A stretch of 64,000 nt of DNA, taken from Pseudocolwellia sp. AS88 (GTDB lineage: Bacteria; Pseudomonadota; Gammaproteobacteria; Enterobacterales; Alteromonadaceae). The position numbers and the translations under genes are program-made. Below, piece by piece: positions 35,683 through 45,269 of this stretch (positions within the stretch are counted from its first letter, which is position 1; each line of letters begins with the position of its first letter). The stretch spans positions 1 through 64,000 of the forward strand of contig NZ_JAUPEC010000023.1 in NCBI RefSeq assembly GCF_030551755.1, given 5' to 3'. The notes under the pieces are model-generated. The model saw only the letters and a list, made by a program, of their open reading frames with translations. It was not told where the DNA came from and ran no database searches.

Positions 35683-37476
35683 ATGAGAGACTTAATGTCT
35701 AAAGAGACTGCAGAAACTAACATTAATGTTAGTGATGAAACATCTATTGAAGCAACAACATGGCAAAACTTTAAACGCCTTATGTCGTATACAAAGCCCT
35801 ATAAAATAGGGTTTGTTGCTGCAATTCTTGGTATGTTGGGCTATGCAGGTGTTGATACTCTGTTTTTCTCTCAATTACAGCCACTGATAGATGAAGGTTT
35901 ATCGGGAGCTAATCCTAATTTTATGAAATGGGCTCCACTTTTTGTGGTGGTTTGTTTTATTGTGCGCGGTATTTGTCATTTTATTGGTAATTATTGTTTG
36001 GCTTGGGTAGGTAACAATGTTGTTGCCGATATCAGGCAAAATCTTTTTGAACACATTATGTCGTTACCTGTAGCCTTTCATGATAAAGAATCTACGGGAT
36101 CTCTTATTTCAAAACTTACCTTTGATACAGAGCAAGTTCTGCAAGCAACGAGCAAAGCATTAATCACGTTAATTCAGCAAGGCGCTTTTGTTATTGGCTT
36201 GCTTATTGTTATGTTTTATAAAAGTTGGGAATTATCAGCAATTTTCCTTCTTATTACGCCAATTATTGCTGTTATTGTTACTGTCGTATCTAAACGCTTT
36301 AGAAGCGTGAGTAAAAGTATTCAAAGTGCCATGGGGCATGTTACTAGTGCTGCAGAGCAAACATTTAACGCTCATAAAGTTGTTTTAACTTGCGACGGTC
36401 AAGAGCGTGAATATAAACGTTTCAGTAAAATTAATAAGCACAACCGTCAACAACGTATGAAATTAGTTGCTACTAGTTCAGCAAGTGTTCCTATTATTCA
36501 AATCATTGCGTCTTTTGCTTTAGCCTTCGTACTTTATGTCGCTAACCTTGAATCAATGAAAGCAAGTTTAACTCCGGGAATTTTTATTACGGTGATCACT
36601 TGTATGACCATGTTACTTCGCCCTTTAAAACAGCTGACTACAGTCAACAGCGAATTTCAAAATGGTATGGCAGCAAGCGTAAGTATTTTTAGAGTATTAG
36701 ATGAAGCGAAAGAAAAAGACAGTGGTGTTATTCATATCACTAAAGCGAAAGGTTCTTTAGCTTTTAATAATGTAAGTTTTTCGTATAAAAATGATAATGA
36801 ATTAGCTTTGAAAGGAATAAGTTTTTCGGTGAACCCTGGTGAGACAACTGCTTTTGTGGGACGTTCAGGTAGTGGTAAATCAACAGCAAGTTCATTATTA
36901 CTGCGCTTTTACGATGCAACCTCAGGCGAAGTGCTTATTGATGGAAAAGATATTACTCAATACAAACTTCAAGAGCTGCGTAAACAGTTTGCCTATGTAT
37001 CACAACAAGTCGTTCTGTTTAACGATACCTTAGCGAATAATATTGCTTACGGAAATCCTAATGCCACAGAAGAAGAAATTAGAGATGCTGCAAAAAGTGC
37101 TCATGTTCTGGAGTTTGCCGAGAAAATGCCTGATGGTTTAAATACCAACGTAGGTGAAAATGGTGCCTTGCTTTCAGGCGGACAACGTCAGCGAGTTGCT
37201 ATCGCACGTGCCTTGCTATGTGACGCTCCATTCTTAATTTTAGATGAAGCAACCAGCGCACTAGATACAGAGTCTGAACGTCACATTCAAGATGCTTTAC
37301 AAATTCTGCAGCAAAACCGTACTTGTATTGTAATTGCTCACCGATTATCGACTATAGAAAATGCCGATACTATTATTGTGATGGATCAAGGTGAAATTAT
37401 AGAGCAGGGTGATCATAAATCATTGCTTGAAAAAGACGGTGCTTATGCACAATTACATCGTTTTCAATTTAGTTAG
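35683..37476 (+). CDS. msbA: Lipid A flippase MsbA
   Basis: This 597-residue half-transporter flips lipid A-core across the inner membrane. Six helices fill about 30-325. The ATPase domain has Walker A GRSGSGKS near 393, signature LSGGQRQR near 497 and LDEATSALD near 519. A second ATG at 35695, with GAGAG upstream, could be the true start, shortening the protein by four residues. lpxK follows 8 bases downstream. Confidence 0.95.
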   Translation: MRDLMSKETAETNINVSDETSIEATTWQNFKRLMSYTKPYKIGFVAAILGMLGYAGVDTLFFSQLQPLIDEGLSGANPNFMKWAPLFVVVCFIVRGICHFIGNYCLAWVGNNVVADIRQNLFEHIMSLPVAFHDKESTGSLISKLTFDTEQVLQATSKALITLIQQGAFVIGLLIVMFYKSWELSAIFLLITPIIAVIVTVVSKRFRSVSKSIQSAMGHVTSAAEQTFNAHKVVLTCDGQEREYKRFSKINKHNRQQRMKLVATSSASVPIIQIIASFALAFVLYVANLESMKASLTPGIFITVITCMTMLLRPLKQLTTVNSEFQNGMAASVSIFRVLDEAKEKDSGVIHITKAKGSLAFNNVSFSYKNDNELALKGISFSVNPGETTAFVGRSGSGKSTASSLLLRFYDATSGEVLIDGKDITQYKLQELRKQFAYVSQQVVLFNDTLANNIAYGNPNATEEEIRDAAKSAHVLEFAEKMPDGLNTNVGENGALLSGGQRQRVAIARALLCDAPFLILDEATSALDTESERHIQDALQILQQNRTCIVIAHRLSTIENADTIIVMDQGEIIEQGDHKSLLEKDGAYAQLHRFQFS

Positions 37477-37484
37477 TTGAAGTT

Positions 37485-38522
37485 ATGCGATTAATTGAAA
37501 AAGTATGGTTCAAACAACATCAAGCTAAATGGTTGCTTGTACCTTTGTTATTGCCAATTACGCTGCTATTTTACGTATTAACTAGCTTACGTCGATTATT
37601 CTACCGTTGGGGTTTGTTTAAATCTTTTAAAGTATCAGCCCCTGTAATTGTTGTGGGTAATATCGGTATTGGTGGCAATGGCAAAACGCCTGTCGTTATA
37701 TTTCTTATTGAACAGTGTAAAAAACTTGGATTAACCCCTGGAGTTGTTAGCCGAGGTTATGGCGGTCAAGCGCCACATTATCCTTATTTACTCGGTGAAA
37801 ACAGTACGGCAAATGAAGCTGGGGATGAACCTATCTTAATCTCCACTCGATGCCATGTTCCTGTCGTCGTGGGCTCTGACCGAGTCGCTGCAGCTAAGTT
37901 ACTAACAAAACAAGGTTGTAATATCATTATTGCTGATGATGGGCTACAGCACTACAGGTTAGCAAGAGATATAGAGTTAATCATTGTTGATGCGAAAAGA
38001 GAATTTGGCAATGGCTTTTTATTACCTGCAGGCCCTTTACGTGAAGGTAAATGGCGTTTAAACACTGTTGATTATGTTATTTCAAACGGTGCATTAAAAC
38101 CTGAAAGCACTATTCATCAGGTAACTCATCATTTAGAAATGATTTTATGTCCGCAGTTTGTTTGTAATATTAAAACTGGCGAGAAAGTGTCTCTTCAAGT
38201 GTTTTTTAAAGCAAATAATACAATTAATGCTATGGCGGGGATTGGAGATCCTGAACGATTTTTTACTACACTTCGTCAACAAAAATTTACTCTCAATAAT
38301 GCTATTGGCTTTGTTGATCATCATCATTTTACTGATAGTGATTTAAGCCAATTTAACACAGAAATACCTTTATTGATGACAGAAAAAGATGCGGTTAAAT
38401 GCCAAGCATTTGCGAAAGAACATTGGTGGTATGTACCTGTAGGTGCAGAGTTTTCAGAACAAGCAGTAAAACCATTATTAGATAAAATAAGTGGATTGGT
38501 GAAAAAAGCTAATCTTCAATAA
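37485..38522 (+). CDS. lpxK: Tetraacyldisaccharide 4'-kinase LpxK
   Basis: This 345-residue membrane-associated kinase phosphorylates the lipid A disaccharide at the 4' position. An N-terminal hydrophobic segment lies at about 15-33. The P-loop is VGNIGIGGNGKTPVV (about 57-71), and DDGLQHYRL (about 152-160) is the conserved catalytic region. It lies between msbA and ycaR in the standard gammaproteobacterial order. Confidence 0.96.
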   Translation: MRLIEKVWFKQHQAKWLLVPLLLPITLLFYVLTSLRRLFYRWGLFKSFKVSAPVIVVGNIGIGGNGKTPVVIFLIEQCKKLGLTPGVVSRGYGGQAPHYPYLLGENSTANEAGDEPILISTRCHVPVVVGSDRVAAAKLLTKQGCNIIIADDGLQHYRLARDIELIIVDAKREFGNGFLLPAGPLREGKWRLNTVDYVISNGALKPESTIHQVTHHLEMILCPQFVCNIKTGEKVSLQVFFKANNTINAMAGIGDPERFFTTLRQQKFTLNNAIGFVDHHHFTDSDLSQFNTEIPLLMTEKDAVKCQAFAKEHWWYVPVGAEFSEQAVKPLLDKISGLVKKANLQ

Positions 38523-38543
38523 ATTAATCAAAAGAGAAATATC

Positions 38544-38720
38544 ATGATATTTGATACAAAGTTATTGGAAATATTGGCGTGCCCAGTATGTAAAGGCAAG
38601 TTAGATTTCGACAAAGAAGCACAAGAACTTATCTGTAAGTTTGATCGCTTAGCTTACCCAATAGAAAAGAATATTCCTGTTCTTTTAGAGAACGAAGCAC
38701 GCAGAATTACTGAAGAATAA
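38544..38720 (+). CDS. ycaR: Trm112/YcaR-like small protein (58 aa)
   Basis: A short frame read directly from the sequence begins [18 protein letters not shown], with the zinc-knuckle CPVC, and continues with the Trm112 family pattern ([21 protein letters not shown]). YcaR homologues are almost always encoded between lpxK and kdsB, as here. AAAGAGAAA precedes the ATG. Function in bacteria is not established. Confidence 0.93.
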   Translation: MIFDTKLLEILACPVCKGKLDFDKEAQELICKFDRLAYPIEKNIPVLLENEARRITEE

Positions 38721-38760
38721 CTAACCTTAGCAGAGGTTAACTAATACAAGGTTCACATAC

Positions 38761-39525
38761 ATGTCATTTATTGTCGTAATACCTGCTCGATACGAATCTA
38801 CTCGATTGCCAGGAAAAGTATTAGCGGATATTAATGGAAAGCCTATGATCCAATGGGTTGTAGAAAAAGCTCAGCTCACCGGTGCTAGCCAAGTGATTGT
38901 TGCAACAGACAATGACGAAGTAGAAGCTGCTGTTAAAGGTTTTGGTGGTGAGGTGTGTAAAACTCGCAGTGATCACCAGTCAGGTACTGAACGATTAGCC
39001 GAAGTGATGGAAACCTATAAGTTTTCAGATGATCAAGTTATCGTGAATGTACAAGGTGATGAACCTTTTATTCCACCTGAGAATATTGCGCAAGTGGCTG
39101 ATAATTTAGCGCTTCAAAATAGCGCAAGAATGGCAACCTTAGCGATAAGAATTACAGATGTAGAAGAAGCTTTTAATCCAAATGCTGTAAAAGTATTATG
39201 TGATAAAGATGGTTACGCACTGTATTTCAGCCGAGCAACGATCCCTTACGATCGTAATCGTTTTTTAAATAAAGATATTGTTACTGAAATTGGCGAGTTC
39301 TATTTAAGACATATTGGTATTTATGCATACCGAGCGGGTTTTATTAAAGACTACGTTACTTGGCCAGCAAGCCAACTTGAACAAATAGAATCGTTAGAGC
39401 AGTTACGTGTTTTATGGCAAGGTGAAAAAATTCATGTGGCAGTAGCTGAATCAACTGTACCTGTTGAAGGTGTTGATACGCCAGAAGATCTTAAACGCGC
39501 TATAGAATACGCTCAATCACTATAA
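38761..39525 (+). CDS. kdsB: CMP-Kdo synthetase KdsB
   Basis: This 254-residue cytoplasmic enzyme couples Kdo to CTP, giving the sugar donor for the lipopolysaccharide inner core. The N-terminus [29 protein letters not shown] is the nucleotide-binding signature, and [11 protein letters not shown] (about 98-108) the metal/CTP site. It ends the comEC-msbA-lpxK-ycaR-kdsB run. Confidence 0.97.
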   Translation: MSFIVVIPARYESTRLPGKVLADINGKPMIQWVVEKAQLTGASQVIVATDNDEVEAAVKGFGGEVCKTRSDHQSGTERLAEVMETYKFSDDQVIVNVQGDEPFIPPENIAQVADNLALQNSARMATLAIRITDVEEAFNPNAVKVLCDKDGYALYFSRATIPYDRNRFLNKDIVTEIGEFYLRHIGIYAYRAGFIKDYVTWPASQLEQIESLEQLRVLWQGEKIHVAVAESTVPVEGVDTPEDLKRAIEYAQSL

Positions 39526-39600
39526 TTTAGTTATCAGCTTTATATCTGAAAAAGTCAGTTGAATAAATTGATTAGATTGGTAAGTTGAATTTGATTCAAA

Positions 39601-39679
39601 AACGACATTTACGCTTAAAGAGATTAAAGTAAATGTCGTTAGCTTACCTCGCTTATCATTTTAATAAAATAGTAAGCGA
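39601..39679. terminator. Two facing hairpins between kdsB and the acyltransferase gene
   Basis: AACGACATTTAC (39601-39612) / GTAAATGTCGTT (39629-39640) lies on the kdsB side. TCGCTTA (39649-39655) / TAAGCGA (39673-39679) lies on the side of the convergent acyltransferase gene. They probably end the two converging transcripts. Confidence 0.6.
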
Positions 39680-39704
39680 ATTAGGTTTTTCGCTATGTTT
39701 TGAG

Positions 39705-40805
39705 TTAGCTTTTAAGTGACTCTTTAGCAAAAACAGGGTTGGCATACATGGTTAATAACCACTGTCTTTGTTCTTTAGTGAGTTGTTGAAGCCTATTGTT
39801 CAGAGGGTTTTCTTCAGCAGGAACAGGAGTATTATTTAATACTTCGTAAGCCTTTTGGTTACTATCATAAAGTTTATAGTTAGCAATAATCTTAGTGTCA
39901 ATTGCTTGAGCTATAGCTTTACTATCTTCAAAGTCACCTAAAATAGGATCACAAAATTCAATATGTACGTGTCCTTTCTTACCTACTAAACCTCGAGTAA
40001 TACTGTCAAAATCTTCGTTCTCAGATTTTACATATTCACCTGTTGCTTCTTTAGCTGCTAACTCTTTTGCTTTGTCTCTATCACAAGGATCAAACTCGTA
40101 AGAGATGGCAACAGGAATAATATTAAGCTCTTCTAAATATTCCGCAATACTGCGTTCTTTACCTTTATTAAGTAATAACATAGAGATAAGTGCAGAGTTA
40201 GTTTTATCTATACCGTCTTTAGCTCTACCTTCACGCTGAGCAATCCAGATATTTTGTTTACTTTCGCTAAGTGTGTGATGAATATAGCTGGAAAGGTTTT
40301 TAGATGCCGTTAGCATTGCGCGTTTTGTTTTTTCACTTCGCTTCACGATAAAACTTTTGTTTAAGCGCATTAAATCAGATACCCAAGGCTGATTTAACAA
40401 ATTATCGCCTACAGCAGCTTCAACTGTTGTTATTCCACTTTGGTATAAAGCTAGGTTAACAAAGGCAACATCAAGCACTATGTCTCTGTGATTACTAATA
40501 AACAGAGAAGGTTTGTTTGGATCTATTTTATCAATACCGTTGTAGGAAAAATTAGAACAGCTAGTTTCAATTAAATGGTAAAGATATTTAGCCACTTCTT
40601 GCTGAATATCATCAATTGAATTCACTTTTCTCGAACGAACCTTTAGGTACATTTTAACGATAAGTTGCGCTAACTTCGGCACAGTTTTGTGTATTGAAGG
40701 AAGTTTTATACTAGCAATTGATGATTGCAATGCAGGTTCATTAATTAGCTTTTTTATTACAGTAGCTACCTCATCATTTCGATAAGGGCGGATATCATCA
40801 AACAT
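39705..40805 (-). CDS. Glycerol-phosphate acyltransferase family protein
   Basis: This 366-residue protein belongs to the PlsC-type acyltransferase superfamily. The catalytic HX4D motif is in SNHRDIVLD (about 103-111), and the acceptor-binding segment is AQREGRAKDG (about 188-197). No transmembrane helix is obvious. Longer than PlsC, it is probably a lysophospholipid or related acyltransferase; the substrate is not known. Confidence 0.8.
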   Translation of the reverse strand: MFDDIRPYRNDEVATVIKKLINEPALQSSIASIKLPSIHKTVPKLAQLIVKMYLKVRSRKVNSIDDIQQEVAKYLYHLIETSCSNFSYNGIDKIDPNKPSLFISNHRDIVLDVAFVNLALYQSGITTVEAAVGDNLLNQPWVSDLMRLNKSFIVKRSEKTKRAMLTASKNLSSYIHHTLSESKQNIWIAQREGRAKDGIDKTNSALISMLLLNKGKERSIAEYLEELNIIPVAISYEFDPCDRDKAKELAAKEATGEYVKSENEDFDSITRGLVGKKGHVHIEFCDPILGDFEDSKAIAQAIDTKIIANYKLYDSNQKAYEVLNNTPVPAEENPLNNRLQQLTKEQRQWLLTMYANPVFAKESLKS

Positions 40806-41373
40806 TCATAGATCCAAATTAGGAGATAAACAAAAAACAATAGAATTTTCACAAATAATTTGAACGAATTTTACATCGAGAGTTCAAATTAATTAATAGT
40901 ATTATAGCAAGTGATTATAACGTAAACATTACATTCATAGATGATTTTATTTTTGATTAAGAAATATATTTATATGAAAGCTTCTCTTTAAATATACCTT
41001 AAAAACAACATCTAACCTAAGTTGTTTTAAAGAAAATAAATCGTTTATTTAATCATTTACAATTAAATTTTAAAGCAGCATTTACTTTATTCAAAAGCGG
41101 TGCTTTACTTAAAACTGAGTCTTTAAGGTGGGTGGTTTTATCACTCGGTTAAAAAGTGTTTAACTAACACTGAGTTATCAAACTTTAAAGCTATTAGATA
41201 AACAATAATTGTAATTCGCTGCGTATAGAAACATTTACTGTCATTTATTTATAAATATCTAATCAACAAAAACAAGAGGTTATAAGTATTTAAGAAAAAA
41301 TCATTTAAAAAAGCTTGTCTTTCTACCTGTAAGCCCTCAGGTTATTTATGAGTAACAACTAAAAGGAAAACCT
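40806..41373. other. Spacer with no recognised gene
   Basis: This AT-rich divergent spacer between the acyltransferase gene and raiA has no coding frame of note. Weak inverted repeats occur near 41115-41160 (AACTGAGT facing ACTCGGTT). The raiA promoter and an AAAAGGAAAA ribosome site lie at the right end. Nothing else is recognised. Confidence 0.6.
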
Positions 41374-41733
41374 ATGAAAATAAATCTTTCTGGTCATCAT
41401 GTTGAAGTTAAAGATTCAATCAAAGAGCACTTAGAAGAAAAGTTTGCCAAGATAGCAAGCCACTTTCCGACAATCATCACATTAGATGTCATCCTTTCTA
41501 AGGAGCATGGGCAATTTCACACGGAGTTAATCACCAATTATGAAGGTAGTAGGATTTCAACTTCAGCAAAAAATGATTTGTTATATCCTGCAATCGCAGC
41601 AGCAGCGAAAAAGCTAGATTCAGCCCTTAATCACAGAAAAGGTCAATTAAAGGCAAATTTACATAGCAAACCTGAACCAACAACCCCTATAATTGCACAT
41701 GAGCGTGTGCAAGAAATGAATTTAAACTCGTAA
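41374..41733 (+). CDS. raiA: Ribosome hibernation factor (HPF/RaiA family)
   Basis: This 119-residue protein begins MKINLSGHHVEVKDSIKEHLEEKFAKI, the standard start of the short hibernation factors. A central SKEHGQFHTELITNYEG and a basic helix follow. It binds the 30S decoding region and stabilises idle ribosomes. Length lies between short HPF (about 95) and RaiA/YfiA (about 113), so the precise subgroup is not fixed. Confidence 0.9.
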   Translation: MKINLSGHHVEVKDSIKEHLEEKFAKIASHFPTIITLDVILSKEHGQFHTELITNYEGSRISTSAKNDLLYPAIAAAAKKLDSALNHRKGQLKANLHSKPEPTTPIIAHERVQEMNLNS

Positions 41734-41760
41734 TCACCCTCAGGTATAAAGCCTAAATTT

Positions 41761-41782
41761 TGTCAGGAGGAGACTCCTGACA
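41761..41782 (+). terminator. raiA terminator
   Basis: TGTCAGGAG (41761-41769) / CTCCTGACA (41774-41782) forms a perfect 9-bp stem with a 4-nt loop and a T-rich 3' side. Confidence 0.75.
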
Positions 41783-41826
41783 TACTTTCTTCACTATTTC
41801 TAACTCAGTCTACTAATTGGTTCCTT

Positions 41827-42237
41827 GTGATAATTTCTAATACTGTCGTACTTCAAGATCATGAATATGAACTTCATGCTATTCGTGCTCAAGGTGCTGG
41901 CGGACAAAATGTTAATAAAGTTTCTTCGGCTATTCATTTGAGGTTTGATATTAATGCATCATCATTGCCTGATTTTTATAAAGAAAGGCTACTTGCATTA
42001 AAAGACAAAAGACTTACCAAAGATGGTGTAATCATTATTAAGGCGCAAGTTCATCGTACTCAAGAAAAGAACAGAGACGACGCCATTAGTCGTTTAAAAG
42101 AATTAATTAAAAGTATCGCTGTAGTGCAGCGTGTTAGGCGAGAAACCAAACCAACAAGAAGTTCACAAAGAAAACGAATCGATCATAAAAAGCAACGAGG
42201 TAATGTTAAAGCTTTAAGAAAGCGCGTAGAACCTTAA
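41827..42237 (+). CDS. arfB: Alternative ribosome-rescue factor ArfB
   Basis: This 136-residue peptidyl-tRNA hydrolase releases peptides from ribosomes stalled without a stop codon. The GGQ motif is in RAQGAGGQNVNKVSSAIHLRFD (about 20-41). The C-terminal tail is rich in Lys/Arg (RSSQRKRIDHKKQRGNVKALRKR), the part that enters the empty mRNA channel. It starts with GTG. Domain and tail lengths fit ArfB (YaeJ) rather than RF1/RF2. Confidence 0.95.
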   Translation: MIISNTVVLQDHEYELHAIRAQGAGGQNVNKVSSAIHLRFDINASSLPDFYKERLLALKDKRLTKDGVIIIKAQVHRTQEKNRDDAISRLKELIKSIAVVQRVRRETKPTRSSQRKRIDHKKQRGNVKALRKRVEP

Positions 42238-42485
42238 TTTAAATCTGAGTTTATTGCTTATATTTGGCTTTATTTAAGAGCATCTAAGCTTTAGCTTTGC
42301 TTTCACATTCCACACAAGAATGAAAACCTAATCTCGATAAAAATGTTTTAATTATCGTAAGTAATGTGTAGCCTATCCATTTTAAAAAATACTTCCCAAC
42401 CCATTATAAAAATCCCTGAATATCAGCATGTCTTAAGTTATTGATATGTTATTCATTAAGGGAATGAGTCTTAAGGATAACTTAC

Positions 42486-43448
42486 ATGAATAACCCTGCT
42501 GCAAACTGTTCATTTACTCAAATGACATTAGATCGTGTTTCAAATAAACGTAAAGACGATGAATGGTTATTGGCGCAATTAGCTCAGGAAAACTGTCAAA
42601 TTATTCCTGTATGTCATAACAGTTTCTTCTTTGTTGAAAATGATTTATTTATTCTGCAAGGGGAGAGCAAATATAAGATATTAACCTCAGAATTAACCAG
42701 CAAGGTTAAAACGCATCAACTTGTTTTTTTGGGGATAAATGACTCAACTCCAATCTTTGCTATTGATATTTCATCGATAGAAGAAGCTGAGCTTCCTAAT
42801 GTATTTAGTAACAACTTAGAGTTGGTTAACTTAAGAGCGACACTTGCACTTACCAGTCATGAACAAGCGTCAATTTTAGGCTTTGCTAACAATCTACTTC
42901 ACTGGAATAAATCGAATCGTTTTTGTGGTTTCTGCGGAACAGCCACACAAGCGAATAATGGTGGTCATTCTATTAGCTGTACTAATAGCGAATGTAAAAA
43001 AGAGATTTTCCCCAGAACTGATCCCGTAGTTATTATGTTGGTTGAATACAAACCAGAGAATGGACCTGTACAATGCTTACTTGCTGAACATGACCGTTCA
43101 CCTGAGATGTGTGCTTCTACATTAGCAGGCTTTGTTGATCCTGCTGAAACGCTTGAGCAAGGTGTTATACGCGAAGTTAAAGAAGAAGTCGGTTTGAATG
43201 TTTATGATGTTGAATATGTTAAGTCGCAACCTTGGCCATTTCCAAGTTCATTAATGTTAGGTTTTTATGCAAAAACTAATGATCCTACAATTAAAATAGA
43301 TGATGACGAAATCAGAGATGCTAAATGGTTTACAGCTGATGAAGTTAGAGCTTTCAGTAATTGGGGTGATGAAGATGAACACTATAAAATTCCGCGTAAA
43401 GGCTCTATCGCAAGATATCTAATTGATACTTGGTTAGAAGCGAATTAA
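42486..43448 (+). CDS. nudC: NAD(H) pyrophosphatase / RNA decapping enzyme NudC
   Basis: This 320-residue Nudix hydrolase has an N-terminal domain (about 1-130) and a zinc ribbon with four cysteines (CGFCG ... SCTNSEC, about 146-170). The Nudix box is GFVDPAETLEQGVIREVKEEVG (about 217-238), complete with REVKEE. A downstream SQPWPFPSSLM motif is diagnostic for NudC. It removes NAD caps from RNA and splits NADH. Confidence 0.94.
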   Translation: MNNPAANCSFTQMTLDRVSNKRKDDEWLLAQLAQENCQIIPVCHNSFFFVENDLFILQGESKYKILTSELTSKVKTHQLVFLGINDSTPIFAIDISSIEEAELPNVFSNNLELVNLRATLALTSHEQASILGFANNLLHWNKSNRFCGFCGTATQANNGGHSISCTNSECKKEIFPRTDPVVIMLVEYKPENGPVQCLLAEHDRSPEMCASTLAGFVDPAETLEQGVIREVKEEVGLNVYDVEYVKSQPWPFPSSLMLGFYAKTNDPTIKIDDDEIRDAKWFTADEVRAFSNWGDEDEHYKIPRKGSIARYLIDTWLEAN

Positions 43449-43472
43449 AAAGGGTTAGCCTTTCCCTTTAAT
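43448..43472 (+). terminator. Possible nudC terminator
   Basis: AAAGGG (43450-43455) / CCCTTT (43465-43470) forms a short stem directly after the nudC stop. It lacks a long T-run. Confidence 0.45.
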
Positions 43473-43569
43473 TGATAGCTTTATAATAATAGAGCTGAAT
43501 ATTAATGGGTTACTAGTAGCTGAAAGCACAAATTTAAATGCTCTCAGCTATGATTTGATTGGAATAAAC

Positions 43570-44385
43570 TTAACTTTTTCTAGAAAATAATCTAGCACTT
43601 AAGCCTGTAGCTAAAACCACTAACATCCAAAACACGCTTCCACCGCTACTATTTGATGGTGTTTCAGGTGCAACTTCAGGTTCTGGCTCTACATCAGGTT
43701 CTCTTAGAGTATTTCTAACTGGCGTTAAGTTTTGTGCTGTAGAAGCTGAAGAATCAATAATAACCACTTGGTTAATCGTAATGAAGTTTTCTTGTGAAGG
43801 AGCTGAATCTGAATTACAACTGTAGTCTACTAAAGGTAAGTCACTGAAACCTGCTGCATTACAAGTCGCGACATTTGCGATAGCGTCTAATGTAGCGAGG
43901 GTTTCTACACCATCATCACCTTCAGTAATAACTTGCCCAAAAACAGTAAAACCATCGTTTTGTAAATCTAAATTAGCACTATTGTCAGCTAAATTGAAAA
44001 ACCACTCACTGGTAGCACTATCAGGATCACCAGCAATTTTAGCCATAGCAATTGTACCTTCAACATTTGAAAATACAGGCTCATTAATTACCGATGCATT
44101 TTTAGTTATTGCACTGACTTCTGTGCCACTAACGGTATAACCACCAGATTGAATAATAAAGTCTGCGACACTACGATGAAAAATACTATCGGTATAAGCA
44201 CCATCTTCAATATAAGATAAAAAGTTAGCAACAGTTTCAGGAGTATCTTCATCAAATAAGTTAACGTGAATATTACCTTGGGATGTTTGAAATTCGACTG
44301 TTGTTGCATTAGCAGATAAACAGGAAATTGCAGTAGCAACAGTAAAAATAGACACAAAAGACTTGCGAATTAACTTATTTAACAT
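43570..44385 (-). CDS. Secreted cyclophilin with GlyGly-CTERM-like tail
   Basis: This protein of about 271 residues has a signal peptide (MLNKLIRKSFVSIFTVATAI..., cleaved near SANA|TT) and a cyclophilin-type prolyl isomerase domain (about 27-190), with FHRSVADFIIQSGGY and the FFNLADNSANLDLQNDGFTVFGQV block. A Pro/Glu linker follows. The C-terminus reads SSGGSVFWMLVVLATGLSARLFSRKS: Gly-Gly, a hydrophobic helix and basic residues, the GlyGly-CTERM plan. GAGG before the ATG at 44385 supports this start over upstream frames. Confidence 0.88.
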   Translation of the reverse strand: MLNKLIRKSFVSIFTVATAISCLSANATTVEFQTSQGNIHVNLFDEDTPETVANFLSYIEDGAYTDSIFHRSVADFIIQSGGYTVSGTEVSAITKNASVINEPVFSNVEGTIAMAKIAGDPDSATSEWFFNLADNSANLDLQNDGFTVFGQVITEGDDGVETLATLDAIANVATCNAAGFSDLPLVDYSCNSDSAPSQENFITINQVVIIDSSASTAQNLTPVRNTLREPDVEPEPEVAPETPSNSSGGSVFWMLVVLATGLSARLFSRKS

Positions 44386-44675
44386 AAGTACCTCATATAA
44401 AAGAAAATGGTTTGAACGTTCAGAGTTAGATACTAAAGATAACTTATTAAAACAACAATAGTGAAAACAAATAATGTTAAACAAATGGTTTACTAGGATT
44501 AGGGTTGCCAAAAGTAGTTAGGCTTTTAATAACGGATCTAAGGGGTATTATTAGAGTTTATTAGCAGAGGAAGATTAAAAACATTTGAAAAAAGGGCGTT
44601 AGAAATTCATTGATTAAAAAATAGTCTTACTATATAAAATACATCAATAATTATAATAATAAAGAGTGATATTCT

Positions 44676-45083
44676 ATGAATGTGAATAAAAAACTATGGT
44701 CTTTTATTTTTGGTTGTTTAATTGCTGCATCATTTGTTTGGCTTATAAGTCTAGGCAAAAGTTTTGATGTTATTGAGTATTTTCATCAGTACCCTGAGTT
44801 TGTTGTAGATTATTATGCCTTGATGATCACTGCTATTGCGACAGCCTTTTTAACCTTGTTTATCGTATTAATAATGAAATGGGTATTCAATTTGTTGCCA
44901 AGAGAGCACCCGTTTTGGTTGATCTTACCCAGCCTTACTTTTGTTGGTTTATCCTTTTTTACCTCTAAACTTATGGTAGTTTCCATTTTGTCTGCTGCAA
45001 TCCCGGCTTTAATTGTTTTAGTTGCTGTTGCTGTTATAGGGCGGTTAATGAGCATCTCGCACCCCAAAAGTGAAATAACATAA
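44676..45083 (+). CDS. Four-helix membrane protein of unknown function
   Basis: This 135-residue protein has about four predicted transmembrane helices (roughly 8-27, 45-70, 80-95 and 98-122) with short loops and a polar C-terminal tail. I do not recognise a family. It stands alone, divergent from the cyclophilin gene, and is followed at once by a short repeat element and a terminator. Confidence 0.65.
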   Translation: MNVNKKLWSFIFGCLIAASFVWLISLGKSFDVIEYFHQYPEFVVDYYALMITAIATAFLTLFIVLIMKWVFNLLPREHPFWLILPSLTFVGLSFFTSKLMVVSILSAAIPALIVLVAVAVIGRLMSISHPKSEIT

Positions 45084-45165
45084 CCTTAACTTGGGGTAAT
45101 GAATATCACAACATTCAATAAAATAGTTGATTGAGTCACTTTGCTTACCTCAAGCTCGGCTTACA
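45081..45165. repeat. MITE-like intergenic element, copy 3 (short form)
   Basis: The left end TAACCTTAACTTGGGGTAATG plus ACATTCAATAAAA is nearly the same as copy 1 at 166-210. The right end TTGAGTCACTTTGCTTACC matches copy 1 near 414-432. The middle of about 200 bases is missing, so this is an internally deleted form. It touches the stop codon of the preceding gene. Confidence 0.65.
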
Positions 45166-45197
45166 GAATCATCTAAAACTCACTATTCGAGCCTAAT

Positions 45198-45234
45198 AAA
45201 AAAGGTTGCCTCATTAAATGAAGCAACCTTTTTT
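45198..45234. terminator. Bidirectional terminator beyond pheA
   Basis: AAAAAAGGTTGC (45198-45209) / GCAACCTTTTTT (45223-45234) gives a strong stem with A-run and T-run on its two sides. It can end pheA (minus) and the four-helix protein gene (plus). Confidence 0.88.
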
Positions 45235-45269
45235 GTTTTTACTTATTAGTTTTTTAGTTAAGCCGTAAA

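Noticed and set aside
44386-44511. A longer N-terminus for the cyclophilin
   Set aside because: It would bury the signal peptide; GAGG lies just before the ATG at 44385.
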